A program made the position numbers and the translations under genes. From Cellulomonas hominis (GTDB lineage Bacteria; Actinomycetota; Actinomycetes; Actinomycetales; Cellulomonadaceae): a DNA stretch of 64,000 nt. Positions 63,900 through 64,000 of the stretch are shown here, piece by piece. How positions within the stretch are numbered: the stretch's first letter is position 1; each line of letters begins with the position of its first letter. The stretch covers positions 3,472,001 through 3,536,000 of the forward strand of contig NZ_JACHDN010000001.1 of NCBI RefSeq assembly GCF_014201095.1, given 5' to 3'. The notes below the pieces were generated by a model. The model saw only the letters and a list, made by a program, of their open reading frames with translations. It ran no database searches and was not told the DNA's origin.

Positions 63900-64000
63900 T
63901 GACGACCACCGACGCAGCAGCGATCGCCGCCGACTTCGCCCAGCTCAACCCCCTGGCCGAGCGGGAGGCCTACCTGGCCCTCGGCGAGAGCCTGCGCGCC
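63899..64000 (+). CDS. Partial element gene, unknown
   Basis: Only the first 34 codons are present: MTTTDAAAIAADFAQL, then a run of helix-prone residues. The start is placed by the promoter motif. The protein continues beyond the window and cannot be assigned. Confidence 0.6.
   Translation, partial: MTTTDAAAIAADFAQLNPLAEREAYLALGESLRA

Larger units (their letters stand above)
47152..64000 (+). mobile_element. Integrative element, left part (continues beyond the window)
   Basis: From the junction to the window end all 22 genes run on the + strand, most are short, unrecognised or replication/modification related, and all transcription units share one promoter-like motif absent from the host upstream regions examined. 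No integrase, relaxase, terminase or capsid gene is present in this part, so ICE, prophage and phage-plasmid all remain possible. Right end not seen. Confidence 0.75.

Overview
The window is about 64 kb of very GC-rich DNA with actinobacterial gene order. The conserved suf cluster (ctaA, ABC transporter, sufR-B-D-Rieske-C-S-U-T), actinobacterial-type glgA/glgC, NfeD/SPFH, DUF3099, a BTAD/NB-ARC regulator and many starts that look leaderless all point to Actinomycetota. The flavour is that of Micrococcales such as Cellulomonadaceae, but the genus is an inference. No rRNA, tRNA or CRISPR array was seen.

Positions 1-47152 are ordinary chromosome. In order it holds: the 3' end of a NUDIX gene; a membrane diguanylate cyclase; a DrrAB-type ABC exporter; a NarL-type two-component pair; a VanY-like carboxypeptidase; a DUF4406 gene divergent from a DeoR regulator; heme A synthase; an ABC transporter divergent from the SufR-controlled Fe-S assembly operon; an unusual P-loop GTPase pair; a zinc metallopeptidase; an ECF biotin transporter; an ABC-F protein; SURF1 and small genes; fabG-fabI; sixA-like; serB; divergent glgC/glgA; an ABC ATPase; NfeD-SPFH; a TetR repressor with a heterodimeric ABC exporter; an MFS transporter; a methyltransferase overlapping antisense with a BTAD regulator; and an M20 amidohydrolase.

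At about 47152 a TrmH/SpoU RNA methyltransferase gene is interrupted in frame. Its host-derived first 142 codons run through an AT-rich 11-codon linker into a second, diverged copy of the same coding region that supplies the whole catalytic domain. I read this as the left attachment junction of an integrative element that restores its target gene with its own 3' segment. Everything from there to the window end (about 17 kb) is on the + strand and is accessory: SNF2 helicase, orphan cytosine methyltransferase, RNase HI, ParB-like protein, MESH1-like hydrolase, YdjM-type membrane protein, NADAR-SLOG fusion, thymidylate synthase, and many unknown proteins. No integrase, capsid or conjugation gene lies inside the window, so the class of element is open.

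The most striking signal is a repeated element-specific promoter-like motif. CCGCACAT followed by exactly 9 bases and a purine occurs 12 times, once before every apparent transcription unit of the element. In eight cases the purine is the first base of the start codon (leaderless mRNA); in the other four an in-frame start with a purine-rich ribosome-binding site follows. This differs from the host pattern (TANNNT 5-8 bases before a start) and suggests one element-wide regulon. Within it, three proteins share an N-terminal tag (H-x-R-x-x-A-G-V-x-x-G-G-Q-F), two of them built of a repeated module I cannot assign to a known family.
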